Of a stretch of 18,656 nucleotides of DNA, positions 1-7,236 are shown piece after piece (positions within the stretch are counted from its first letter, which is position 1; each line of letters starts with the position of its first letter). The stretch spans positions 1 to 18,656 of the forward strand of contig JACRGO010000084.1 in assembly GCA_016212295.1 (NCBI GenBank), read 5' to 3'. Position numbers and translations under genes: made by a program. The stretch comes from Nitrospinota bacterium. Its GTDB lineage: Bacteria; Nitrospinota; Nitrospinia; JACRGO01. The notes under the pieces are model-generated. The model saw only the letters and a list, made by a program, of their open reading frames with translations. It was not told the DNA's origin and did no database searches.

Positions 1-138
1 CATAACGGCCTGTAAAATAGCCATGCCTGTAAATGAGCATAAGCATGGAAGGTGAAATTTTTACAATTTTTTTATCCAATAAAAAAGAATACCTTGTTGA
101 TTTAAAAGACTTTTTCTTATTTATGCGTAGGCTCTATA
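1..138. repeat. Left copy of a 138-bp perfect terminal inverted repeat
   Basis: Base by base this stretch is the exact reverse complement of 18518-18655; identity stops at position 139 (A here, whereas the right copy would require G). It is strikingly AT-rich next to its neighbours. It contains the start of a short inward-facing reading frame (ATG at 33). No transposase or integrase is next to it. It may be a multicopy genomic repeat at which the sequence was broken during assembly, or the arm of a mobile element. Confidence 0.95.
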
Positions 139-158
139 ACCTAAATCGTCCAATTTAG
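33..158 (+). CDS. Possible 41-residue ORF starting in the inverted repeat
   Basis: An ATG-initiated frame of 41 codons whose first 34 to 35 residues lie in the repeat (it begins MSISMEGEIFTIF and continues into lysine- and phenylalanine-rich sequence), with the last few residues encoded by unique DNA. The right copy gives a frame with the same N-terminus (ATG at 18623) but a different C-terminal part that runs into the regulator gene. I recognise no family. No good ribosome binding site is visible. It could be the 5' remnant of a repeated gene or chance coding in AT-rich DNA. Confidence 0.2.
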   Translation: MSISMEGEIFTIFLSNKKEYLVDLKDFFLFMRRLYNLNRPI

Positions 159-195
159 ATATCTTAACCGTCTCAAAAAATCGAACGCACATAAA

Positions 196-240
196 AATTC
201 CCCTCCTTGGAGGGGTGGCGCGGAGCGCCGGGGTGGGTTT
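196..240. repeat. GC-rich double-hairpin intergenic repeat
   Basis: Two adjacent short palindromes, one CCCCTCC/GGAGGGG and one GGCGC/GCGCC, followed by GGGGTGGG, in otherwise AT-rich DNA upstream of cbiL. This is the general form of dispersed small repeats common in metagenome-derived genomes. It might act as a hairpin in the mRNA leader, but no T-run follows it. Confidence 0.6.
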
Positions 241-280
241 ATCAATACTATTTTGAGAATGTTAATAAAATGATTTTCAA

Positions 281-994
281 ATGAAAAAAAATCACGGAAA
301 AATTTACGGCCTGGGGGTGGGTCCAGGCGATCCGGAACTCATCACCTTGAAGGCGTTGAATATCCTGAAGGCTGTGCCGGTGGTGTTCATTCCCGTCAGT
401 TCCGAGGGTAAGGAAAGTTACGCCTTCGGCATCGTGGAGAGGCATCTGGACCTCGCCAGACAAAAGCGGATCAATCTTCTATTTCCAATGAAAAGGGACC
501 AGGGGACCCTGGTCCCGTACTGGGAGAACGCGGTGGAGGAAATCCTCCGCGTGGCCGAGCAAGGGATTGATTCGGCCTTCATCACTGAAGGAGACCCTTT
601 TTTCTACAGCACTTTTATTTATCTCCATGCGCGGCTCCTGGAAAAAGTCCCGGAGGACCGGCTGGAAATCGTGCCCGGCGTGACCTCCTTTTGCGCCTCG
701 GCCTCGGCCGCGATGTTTCCAATAGTGAACGGGGAGGCCAAACTCGCGGTGCTTCCCGCGGCCTACGGCAAGGACCATGTGGAGGACGCGCTGGAAAAAT
801 TTGATACCGTGGTTTTTCTGAAGGTCCATAAGTCGCTCCCTTTTCTTTTGGATACAATCGAGAAAATGGGGCGCGGAGACAAATTCGTCTATGTCGAGAG
901 GTGCGGCGCCGCGGGGGAACGGATCATCAGAAACGCCGGGGAATTGAGAAAGGCGCAGCCAAATTATTTTTCCCTGCTTATTGTCAAGAAATAA
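281..994 (+). CDS. cbiL: Cobalt-factor II / precorrin-2 C20-methyltransferase
   Basis: SAM-dependent methylation of C-20 of the corrin precursor in cobalamin synthesis, a cytoplasmic step. The 237-residue product has the usual length of the CbiL/CobI family. The N-terminal family signature GVGPGDPELITLKA is at residues 12-25, the TEGDPFFYSTF loop is near 98-108, and EIVPGVTSFCASAS follows the central strand, all typical of the tetrapyrrole methylase fold. The ATG at 281 is chosen because the signature lies only 11 residues downstream; no strong ribosome binding site precedes it. The cobalt-early (anaerobic) name CbiL is preferred over CobI because the next gene is cbiG. No cobalamin riboswitch consensus is seen in the 280 bases upstream. 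Confidence 0.93.
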   Translation: MKKNHGKIYGLGVGPGDPELITLKALNILKAVPVVFIPVSSEGKESYAFGIVERHLDLARQKRINLLFPMKRDQGTLVPYWENAVEEILRVAEQGIDSAFITEGDPFFYSTFIYLHARLLEKVPEDRLEIVPGVTSFCASASAAMFPIVNGEAKLAVLPAAYGKDHVEDALEKFDTVVFLKVHKSLPFLLDTIEKMGRGDKFVYVERCGAAGERIIRNAGELRKAQPNYFSLLIVKK

Positions 995-1040
995 AAATCC
1001 CAATAAACAAAACCCAAATAACAAATAAATCTCAATAACC

Positions 1041-1229
1041 AAAATTGTAGTCGTTCACGGGTTCAGGGTTCAAGGTTGAAAAAGGGCGTGAACCACGGCA
1101 ATATTGCAAGGGATTTTTTAGGGCATTCCACCTTTGTTATAGCGCCGCTCAACAAAAATCTGCGTGGGTACAGGGTTTTATAAAACCCGGAACCCTGAAC
1201 CTGAAACCGTGAACGGTTACCCAAAATTA
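1041..1229. repeat. Inverted-repeat element between cbiL and cbiG
   Basis: The left arm (about 1041-1074, containing CGTTCACGGGTTCAGGGTTC) and the right arm (about 1186-1229, containing GAACCCTGAACCTGAAACCG) are imperfect reverse complements enclosing roughly 110 bp. The right arm ends just before the leader ORF. It looks like a small non-autonomous element or a dispersed palindromic repeat and contains no convincing gene of its own. Confidence 0.65.
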
Positions 1230-1230
1230 A

Positions 1231-1236
1231 AAGGAG
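1231..1236 (+). promoter_or_regulatory. Shine-Dalgarno site of the leader ORF
   Basis: AAGGAG, 11 bases before the ATG at 1248. It is the only strong ribosome binding site upstream of cbiG, and it points to the short leader frame rather than to the cbiG start at 1286. Confidence 0.5.
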
Positions 1237-1247
1237 TAAACAAGGAA

Positions 1248-1289
1248 ATGAAATTGTTTCGGACATTGAGTAATTTTATTGAGCAATGA
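1248..1289 (+). CDS. 13-residue leader ORF coupled to cbiG
   Basis: The frame MKLFRTLSNFIEQ starts at ATG 1248 behind AAGGAG and ends with TGA at 1287-1289, which overlaps the cbiG ATG (1286-1288) as ATGA. This geometry suits translational coupling: ribosomes loading on the strong site would terminate on the cbiG start, which has only a weak site of its own. The peptide is not rich in one amino acid, so a classic attenuator is not indicated. It could equally be the remnant tail of a lost gene. Confidence 0.4.
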   Translation: MKLFRTLSNFIEQ

Positions 1290-2383
1290 AACCCATGCCG
1301 CCATCGACAAAGAAAGGGCTTCTTATATTCGCCTTGACGCGCAAAGGCTCGGAAAACGCCGTCCTCCTTCACTCCAGGATCGGAGGTGACCTCTTCCTGC
1401 CTGAAAAATTCCGGGAAGGATGCGCAGCCTCAGGCGCGAATTTTTTTTCAAGCCCCCTTGCGGGCATGATGGAAAAATTCTTCATAGAATACAGGGAAAT
1501 CATCGGGTTCTGCGCCGTCGGGGCCATGGCGCGGTTGATAGCCCCGCTACTCAGGGACAAGAAAACAGACCCGGCCGTGGTTGCGCTGGACGAATGCGCG
1601 AGGTTCGCGGTGAGCGTTGTTTCAGGCCATATAGGCGGGGCCAACATCCTGGCCGGGAAAGTGGCCTCCATACTTGGAGCAATACCTGTGATTACAACCG
1701 CGTCCGATGTATCCGGCACACTTGCAGTGGACCTCTTGGGCCGGGATATGGGCTGGCGCGTGGAGAAATTGGAAAACATAACAAAGGTGAGCGCGGACGT
1801 TGTAAACGGCGAAAAAGTGGGACTGGTCCAGACCTGCGGCGAAAGTGATTGGCCTGAAAGCCGCCCCCTTCCTGAAAATATTTCCTTGTTCTCATCCATT
1901 GAGGAGGCCCAAGCGGAAAAACCGGAATCGCTGCTGATCATAACGGACCAACTTATCGAGGACGGACAATTGGACGCCTTGGCGGAAAAGACATTGGTAT
2001 ACAGGCCCAAAAGCCTGGTGATAGGCGTTGGGTGCAACAAGGGCGCGCCATTGGAAGAGTTGGAGGAGGCGCTCACGGCTGTGTTGGAGGAGAACAGGCT
2101 TTCCTTCTATAGTATCAGGAACCTTGCCACAATCGACCAAAAAAGAGAGGAACCATCGTTTCTGGCCTTTTCAAAAAAATACGGTATTCCCATTTCCTAT
2201 TACAGCGCCTCGGAATTGAACAGCGTGAAGGTCCCCAATCCCTCGGAAGCGGCCCTGGAGCATGTGGGCGCCCAAGGCGTCGCGGAACCGGCGGCGCTCC
2301 TTGATTCCGGTGGCGATTTCTTGCTGCGGGAAAAAATTAAGAAGGGAAACTACACCATCGCGATCGCAAGGGTGAAGGGATAA
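1286..2383 (+). CDS. cbiG: Cobalt-precorrin-5A hydrolase
   Basis: Opens the delta-lactone ring of cobalt-precorrin-5A, releasing the C2 fragment as acetaldehyde, in anaerobic cobalamin synthesis. The 365-residue product carries the family's central block (GAMARLIAPLL, then DECARFAVSVVSGHIGGAN, then TTASDVSG) at about residues 78-150, and a complete C-terminal domain starting near residue 247 with VIGVGCNKGAPLEELEEA and the ATIDQKREEP stretch. Both halves are present, so the gene looks intact. The ATG at 1286 is preferred because it overlaps the stop of the leader ORF; an ATG at 1295 would remove three residues. It is separated from cbiL by 291 bp holding a repeat, but is probably co-transcribed with it. 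The other corrin genes are not in the window. Confidence 0.93.
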   Translation: MKPMPPSTKKGLLIFALTRKGSENAVLLHSRIGGDLFLPEKFREGCAASGANFFSSPLAGMMEKFFIEYREIIGFCAVGAMARLIAPLLRDKKTDPAVVALDECARFAVSVVSGHIGGANILAGKVASILGAIPVITTASDVSGTLAVDLLGRDMGWRVEKLENITKVSADVVNGEKVGLVQTCGESDWPESRPLPENISLFSSIEEAQAEKPESLLIITDQLIEDGQLDALAEKTLVYRPKSLVIGVGCNKGAPLEELEEALTAVLEENRLSFYSIRNLATIDQKREEPSFLAFSKKYGIPISYYSASELNSVKVPNPSEAALEHVGAQGVAEPAALLDSGGDFLLREKIKKGNYTIAIARVKG

Positions 2384-2761
2384 AAGTCGAAGGGATTAAG
2401 GCTAAGGTCCATGGAGAAAACCGGCCCCCTGATCCCTGGCGCCTGACACCTGTACTACAAACTTATAACACTTTGTTTTTTTAGCAAAGTTTTTAATAGT
2501 ATAGGAATTTCCATTTTTAATCTTTTAAAATCAAATAGATATATGAGGCACACCCCCCTTGATCCCCCCTTGCCAGGGGGGAATTTTTGAAATATTCCCC
2601 CTTAAAAAAGGGGGCTAGGGGGATGTCAATTCTTTAAAGCCCGCCCGAAGGGCGATAAGTTCATCTGTGTCATCTGCGGAATCTGTGGTTAAAAAATTTT
2701 GGTTGCGGCGAAGCCGCGCCATGGACTATTACTAATATTCAAGGCTCGTGCCCGGAAAGCC
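2384..2761. repeat. Gene-free convergent gap filled with small repeats
   Basis: No plausible gene lies here. From left to right are a weak terminator hairpin, a C/G-run element at 2549-2626 with nested stems (GGGGGAAT/ATTCCCCC and CCCCCTT/AAGGGGG), a short GCCCGCCCGAAGGGC hairpin near 2640, a repeat-like stretch at 2658-2694 (CATCTGTGTCATCTGCGG and so on), and a palindromic TTTTGGTTGCGGC...GCCGCGC repeat at 2697-2720. A second copy of the last one occurs at 12727-12754. Stacking of several repeat families in one convergent gap suggests a permissive landing site. Confidence 0.7.
2468..2494 (+). terminator. Weak candidate terminator after cbiG
   Basis: A six-base-pair stem (ACTTTG at 2470-2475, CAAAGT at 2485-2490) with a nine-base loop is followed directly by TTTT. 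The stem is short and AT-rich, so this is a weak call, but it is the only hairpin followed by a T-run downstream of cbiG. Confidence 0.3.
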
Positions 2762-4582
2762 TCACGCCACCGTGACCGACTTGGCCAGGGACCTCGGCTT
2801 ATCGATATTCCGCTTGAGGGCGGTGGCGGTGAAATAGGCGAAGAGCTGCGCGGCCACAAGCTGCAGGAACGGGGCCGAAACCGCGTTGATGGAAGGAAGG
2901 GTTATTCTTTCGTCAAACAGGTCATTGTTCATGTCCAGGCTGTTGAAATAAAACCCAAGCACGAAACCCTTTCTGGCCTTGATTTCCTCAATACTCCCCA
3001 TTGTCAGGTCGAACAGCTTCTTGTCTTCCTTTGGAGGCACGAACACCACCGCATAGTGCTCGGAATCGATCATGGCGATTGTCCCGTGTTTCAAGAACCC
3101 GCCCGGCATGCCCTCGGCATGCACATAGGAGACCTCCTTCATTTTCAAGGCCGATTCCAGGGCAACGGGATAATATATCCCACGCCCCAAATAAAGCCAA
3201 TTTTTTATATGCGAATATTTATGCGCCAGGGTGTGGATAAAACCGGATTTTTCGTTCAGCATCCTTTGGATCGTCTCAGGCAATTGCAAAAGATTTTTTT
3301 CTATTTCGTCCCGTTGGCTTTCATTGATTTTTCCCCGCGCGCAAGCAAATTCCGCGGCAAGCCTTGTCAGAATAACCATTTGGGAGACGGCGGCCTTTGT
3401 GCTGATCACGCAGATTTCCGGTCCTGACCCCTGCAATACCGTGTAATCCGCCAGCCGCGAAAGGGAGGAGCCTATCACATTCACCACGACCGCAATTTTT
3501 GCCCCCCTTTCCTTTGCGAAACGGACCGCGCTCAGGGTGTCGTACGTCTCCCCTGATTGCGAAAGGGCCAGGACGGTTGTTTTTTCGTCCACTTCGGCAA
3601 GGTTTGTAAATTCGTCCGAACTGATGCTCGGCAGAAAACATCCGCTGATATCGGAAAAACAATATTGCCCGTATTTGGCGACGTAAAAAGTGGTCCCGAC
3701 TCCCAGCAGATACGTCCGTTCGCTTCGCGCCATGGCCTCGGCTATTTCCCGGATCTTTTCCCTGTCCACTCCCATCGCATTGACGATGGCCTGGGGCTGT
3801 TCATAAATCTCCTTGAGCATGTAATGGGGATAACCGCCCTTCTTTGACATCTCCACGTCCCACGAGATATTGATGGTCTCCTTTTCCACAGGCTCCATGC
3901 CAAGGCTCTCCTTGACCGTGAAACTGTCACCGGTCACTATGGCGTATTCCCCGGAGTCAAGGATCACCGCTGTCTTGGTGTATTCGATGAAGGCGTTGAA
4001 GTCGGACCCTATATAATTGGCGTCCTTGCCGAGTCCGAGGATAAGGGGGCTTTCAAACTTCGCGCAATAAATGCGGTCCTGTTCATAAATCGAGATCATC
4101 GCGATGGCGAAGGTCCCCTCCAATTGCCGCAAGGTGGCGACGAAGGCCTTTTCCACGTCCTTCAAGCTTTCAAAATTTTTCTCCATCAAATGGGGGATGA
4201 CCTCCGTGTCCGTCTCTGATAAAAATTTGTGCCCTTCCTTTTGCAGGGATTCCCTGAGCGCGCGGTAGTTTGAAATGATCCCGTTGTGGACGCAGGCGAA
4301 ATCCCCCCGGCAACTGAGGTGGGGATGGGTATTGGCCTGGGACACGGAACCGTGGGTCGCCCATCTTGTGTGGGCGATTCCCATTTTGCCGCCCATTCGC
4401 GAGAGGCCCTCTTTCCTTTCCACGTCATCCACGAAGCCAACGTTCTTTTTGACGGATATTCCCTTGCCGTTATTGAGGGCCATGCCGCAGGAGTCGTAAC
4501 CGCGATATTCCAGATTGCGGATGCTGTTGAGGAGTTGTCCGGATATATTTTTTGAGCCTATAATCCCGCTGATTCCGCACAT
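2762..4582 (-). CDS. glmS: Glutamine--fructose-6-phosphate aminotransferase (isomerizing)
   Basis: Makes glucosamine-6-phosphate from fructose-6-phosphate and glutamine, the entry step to UDP-GlcNAc. It is 606 residues long, the normal length. The start is set at MCGISGI, giving the N-terminal Cys nucleophile of class II glutaminases after Met removal; AAGGAA lies upstream and a longer frame reaching back to 4699 is discarded. HTRWATHG is near residues 70-77. Two SIS domains follow, with LSQSGET, STKAAVSQ and LGRGIYYPVALESALKMKEVS; the Lys and Glu of LKMKE, the His of LKHG and the Lys of LAKSVTVA match the isomerase catalytic residues of the E. coli enzyme. The loop reads GMPGGFLKHG where most bacterial enzymes have AGELKHG. 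It is the last gene of the operon, 153 bp after the GlmU-like gene, with a repeat in that gap. No glmS ribozyme is recognised upstream. Confidence 0.96.
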   Translation of the reverse strand: MCGISGIIGSKNISGQLLNSIRNLEYRGYDSCGMALNNGKGISVKKNVGFVDDVERKEGLSRMGGKMGIAHTRWATHGSVSQANTHPHLSCRGDFACVHNGIISNYRALRESLQKEGHKFLSETDTEVIPHLMEKNFESLKDVEKAFVATLRQLEGTFAIAMISIYEQDRIYCAKFESPLILGLGKDANYIGSDFNAFIEYTKTAVILDSGEYAIVTGDSFTVKESLGMEPVEKETINISWDVEMSKKGGYPHYMLKEIYEQPQAIVNAMGVDREKIREIAEAMARSERTYLLGVGTTFYVAKYGQYCFSDISGCFLPSISSDEFTNLAEVDEKTTVLALSQSGETYDTLSAVRFAKERGAKIAVVVNVIGSSLSRLADYTVLQGSGPEICVISTKAAVSQMVILTRLAAEFACARGKINESQRDEIEKNLLQLPETIQRMLNEKSGFIHTLAHKYSHIKNWLYLGRGIYYPVALESALKMKEVSYVHAEGMPGGFLKHGTIAMIDSEHYAVVFVPPKEDKKLFDLTMGSIEEIKARKGFVLGFYFNSLDMNNDLFDERITLPSINAVSAPFLQLVAAQLFAYFTATALKRNIDKPRSLAKSVTVA

Positions 4583-4635
4583 ATTTTTTATTTCCTTGTT
4601 AGTTTGGTATGGTAATTCATATTTTAAACTTAGTG

Positions 4636-4710
4636 AACCTTGGTGTCTTCGTGACTTTGTGGCTATATCTTTTTTTGCCACTAAGACACAAAGCCACAAA
4701 GAAGCACAAA
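4636..4710. repeat. Inverted repeat of the GTGTCTTTGTGGC family
   Basis: The arms around 4644-4663 (TGTCTTCGTGACTTTGTGGC) and 4693-4710 (GCCACAAAGAAGCAC...) are partly complementary across a T-rich loop. It sits in the gap between the GlmU-like gene and glmS, so it would be transcribed as a hairpin between the two cistrons. The sequence style matches the tandem element found inside the DUF1566 gene near 11722-11762. Confidence 0.6.
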
Positions 4711-4735
4711 TAATTCCTTATCAACAATGCCTTTT

Positions 4736-5941
4736 TTACATTGGATAGGAATGGTTATGAGGAATGGAGACGCCTGCGTTAATGACGGTCCCCGCGATTA
4801 TTGTGTTGCCTGCCCCGATGATGACGTCGTCACCGACGAAGGCCCCGAGTTTTTTCAATCCTGTATCTATTACGGCCTCATGGACCCTTGTCTTTACGCT
4901 CTTGCCTAGTTCCCCCCTATTGATGGTCATGGTCCCGGAACCGATATCCACGCCGGTCCCGATCACCGAATCGCCGATAAATGACAGCCTGCCCACGGTG
5001 GAGCGCCCGAACATGATGCAGTTTTTAAGCTCCACGCCGTAGCCGATGGTGGATTCCGGCCCGACGGCGGTGAAGTTGCGGATCAGGACGTTGTTCCCTA
5101 TGAAGGAGTTTCGCCCTATAAAGGCCGGGCCCTGGATAATGGTCCCGGAGCGGATCTCAACCCCCTCTTCGATGATCACCGGGCCTTCAATGGTCACATT
5201 CCCTTTCAATGCAACCGTTTTGTCTATAACGGCCTTTTCCCATTCATTCATCAGGAGCTGATTGGCATTCAGGATGTCCCAGGGATAGGCCACGTCAATC
5301 CAGCCCCCTTCCCATATAGAGGCGTTCAGTTGATTTTTACCGGCCATTTGCGAAAGGGCCAACTCCATGCTGTTGCCTGCTTCCTCCAGAACGCTGAAAA
5401 AGCTATAGGGCAGGATAAAGACCCCGGAGAGGACATAATTTCCCCGGTGCTCCTTAAGAGGTTTTTCTATGATCCTGGTGATCTTCATCCTGGGGTCCAG
5501 GTATACGTTCCCGAACATCTCCGGGGAAGGGGTGAGGTTGACTGACGCCACTGCCGATCTGGAAACCCCGAACGCCTGAAGGGTGTGCCTGAAAATATTT
5601 TGCGACGCCAGGACGTCGCCATAGATCAGCATGAAATACTCGCCGGGAATAAAACGGTCCTTGGCCTCTGATACTGCCTGGCCGATCCCTGCCCTTGCGT
5701 CTTGCTGCCTGACGTAATGAATGTTGGTGCCGAAATCCCCCCCTCCCTGGAAGGTATCGATGACCTTATTCTGCATGTGCCCGACCACGATGTTCACGTC
5801 GTTTATCCCGCACTCATTGAGCTTCTGGATGGTATGCTCCAGTAAATATCTGCCTGCTATTCTGATCATCGGCTTGGGCCGCGTGGAGGTAAAAGGGACA
5901 ACGTCCCTTCCTTCCCCGGCGGCAAGAATCAGTGCCTTCAT
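4736..5941 (-). CDS. Archaeal-type GlmU-like sugar-1-phosphate nucleotidylyltransferase/acetyltransferase
   Basis: Probably makes UDP-GlcNAc from glucosamine-1-phosphate, by acetylation then uridylylation. The 401-residue product has an N-terminal nucleotidyltransferase domain (MKALILAAGEG at 1-11, RPKPMIRIAGRYLLEHT at about 21-37, a YGDV metal site near 109) and a C-terminal left-handed beta-helix with many hexapeptides ending IGAGNTIIAGTVI. The length and the block GSGTMTINRGELGKSV...DTGLKKLGAFVGD resemble the archaeal bifunctional Sulfolobus-type enzyme rather than classical bacterial GlmU. Oddity: the usual G-x-G-x-R-x-x-P signature reads GEGRDVVP, so the Arg position holds Asp and an Arg sits one place earlier. 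The ATG overlaps the stop of the upstream kinase gene as ATGA (5938-5941). Substrate specificity (UTP or dTTP, GlcNAc-1-P or Glc-1-P) cannot be fixed from sequence; glmS downstream favours hexosamine. Confidence 0.88.
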   Translation of the reverse strand: MKALILAAGEGRDVVPFTSTRPKPMIRIAGRYLLEHTIQKLNECGINDVNIVVGHMQNKVIDTFQGGGDFGTNIHYVRQQDARAGIGQAVSEAKDRFIPGEYFMLIYGDVLASQNIFRHTLQAFGVSRSAVASVNLTPSPEMFGNVYLDPRMKITRIIEKPLKEHRGNYVLSGVFILPYSFFSVLEEAGNSMELALSQMAGKNQLNASIWEGGWIDVAYPWDILNANQLLMNEWEKAVIDKTVALKGNVTIEGPVIIEEGVEIRSGTIIQGPAFIGRNSFIGNNVLIRNFTAVGPESTIGYGVELKNCIMFGRSTVGRLSFIGDSVIGTGVDIGSGTMTINRGELGKSVKTRVHEAVIDTGLKKLGAFVGDDVIIGAGNTIIAGTVINAGVSIPHNHSYPM

Positions 5942-7236
5942 TTTCCCTTCCTTTCCATCAGCGCCCTGATAGGGGGCAGGTCATAAGGGGAGTTGTGCTG
6001 AATCGCGGTGAGCACCGTCCCTCCCCCTGTGAAAAAGTAATACTGTGAATTATCCAGGACCTGCAAGTACAGCCCCGGGCACAGGTTCTTGAATTCCTGG
6101 AGGGTGTCCCCTCCTCCATACAATTTCATTGCGCCGGCGTTTTTATCAATGGCCTCGTCCAGGGCCTTGGAGCCTTCCCAGAAATGCGGGGTGAATCCCA
6201 TTACCGCGTTCACGAAGATGGTCTTGGCCGACCGCATTATGTCCTCCACTTCCTTTTGGGAAAAGGACCTCGGGGAAACGTCAAGGATATAACCATAAGT
6301 ATCCCCTTCCTTGAAATGTTCCGTGCAAATTTCCCTGAAGTGTCCCTCTGATTTCCCATCCAGGGTATCGGATTCAATCATGTGCTTCAATTCCAGGATT
6401 TTCCCCTTCCCGGAATCCAGGGCCAGGAGGTCCCTGGCTGATTCTATGTCCTCTTCCGGAACGCCCGCTATCCTTACCCCGTACTTGGCGCAGAGATAGG
6501 CGTTATAAATCACCCCGCCAAGAATCAGGTGGTCCACTTTTTTATAGATCTCCTTCAAGGGCCCTATCTTCGTGTCGAATTTCGCGCCCGCCACGACAGC
6601 CAGAAAGGGCTTATTGGGGGAGAGAACATAGTTCAGGTTGGATATCTCCTTCTGCATGAGAAACCCGGCAAAGGAGGGAAGGTGGCGGGCCACGTCCACT
6701 GTGGAGGCATGGGGCTGCCATGAGCCGAAGGCGTCGTTCACGAACACATCGGCTAGTCCCGCCAGTTGCCTGGCCAGGCGGTCCTTGCCGGATTCATCGC
6801 CCTCTTCTCCCTGGAACCATCGCGTATTTGGAAGATAAATACCGCCTATCTTTCTTTTTTTAAGGTCTTTGATCATCAGATTGATTGAGGTGTCGATCCC
6901 GGAATATCCCCTGCTCTGCTCTTCCTCGCGGAATTCCGGGACCAGGAATCTTGCGTGGAGCTTTGTCTCGATATAATCCACTATCGGGGACACGGAGGTC
7001 TCATTGGAGATTTTGATCTTCCCTGTTTTTTTGTCCCTGGTCCTTCCGACATGGGTCATCAGTATAATGCGTCCCCCTCTTTCCACTATGTTATAAAGAG
7101 TGCCGAAGGTGGCGTCAATGCGGTAAGGGTCGACTATCAACCCCTTTTTCACAACGTTGTGGTCCACGCGGACCAATACGACTTTTCCTTCCAGGTCAGC
7201 GTCCTGGATCAACGGCAGGCCCTTGTCAATCTCCAT
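5938..7236 (-). CDS. pgk: Divergent phosphoglycerate kinase
   Basis: Phosphotransfer between 1,3-bisphosphoglycerate and ADP. The product has 432 residues. Conserved PGK features are VRVDHN at 22-27 (normally VDFN), an Arg in DPYRID near 39, THVGR at 61-65, NTRWFQGEE, ADVFVNDAFG, AGFLMQKEI, the AGAKFDTKIGPL lysines, GGGDT and a C-terminal TGGG. Departures from the family norm are that NDAFG is followed by SWQPHAS where nearly all PGKs have TAHRAHAS, removing the Arg of the 3-phosphoglycerate basic patch, and that the GPxG segment reads AVMG. The start is the ATG at 7236 behind GGGAGGGG; an in-frame TTG at 7260 is less likely. It overlaps the upstream stop by 11 bp and the downstream start by 4 bp. 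It may be the organism's glycolytic PGK or a specialised paralogue. Confidence 0.9.
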   Translation of the reverse strand: MEIDKGLPLIQDADLEGKVVLVRVDHNVVKKGLIVDPYRIDATFGTLYNIVERGGRIILMTHVGRTRDKKTGKIKISNETSVSPIVDYIETKLHARFLVPEFREEEQSRGYSGIDTSINLMIKDLKKRKIGGIYLPNTRWFQGEEGDESGKDRLARQLAGLADVFVNDAFGSWQPHASTVDVARHLPSFAGFLMQKEISNLNYVLSPNKPFLAVVAGAKFDTKIGPLKEIYKKVDHLILGGVIYNAYLCAKYGVRIAGVPEEDIESARDLLALDSGKGKILELKHMIESDTLDGKSEGHFREICTEHFKEGDTYGYILDVSPRSFSQKEVEDIMRSAKTIFVNAVMGFTPHFWEGSKALDEAIDKNAGAMKLYGGGDTLQEFKNLCPGLYLQVLDNSQYYFFTGGGTVLTAIQHNSPYDLPPIRALMERKGK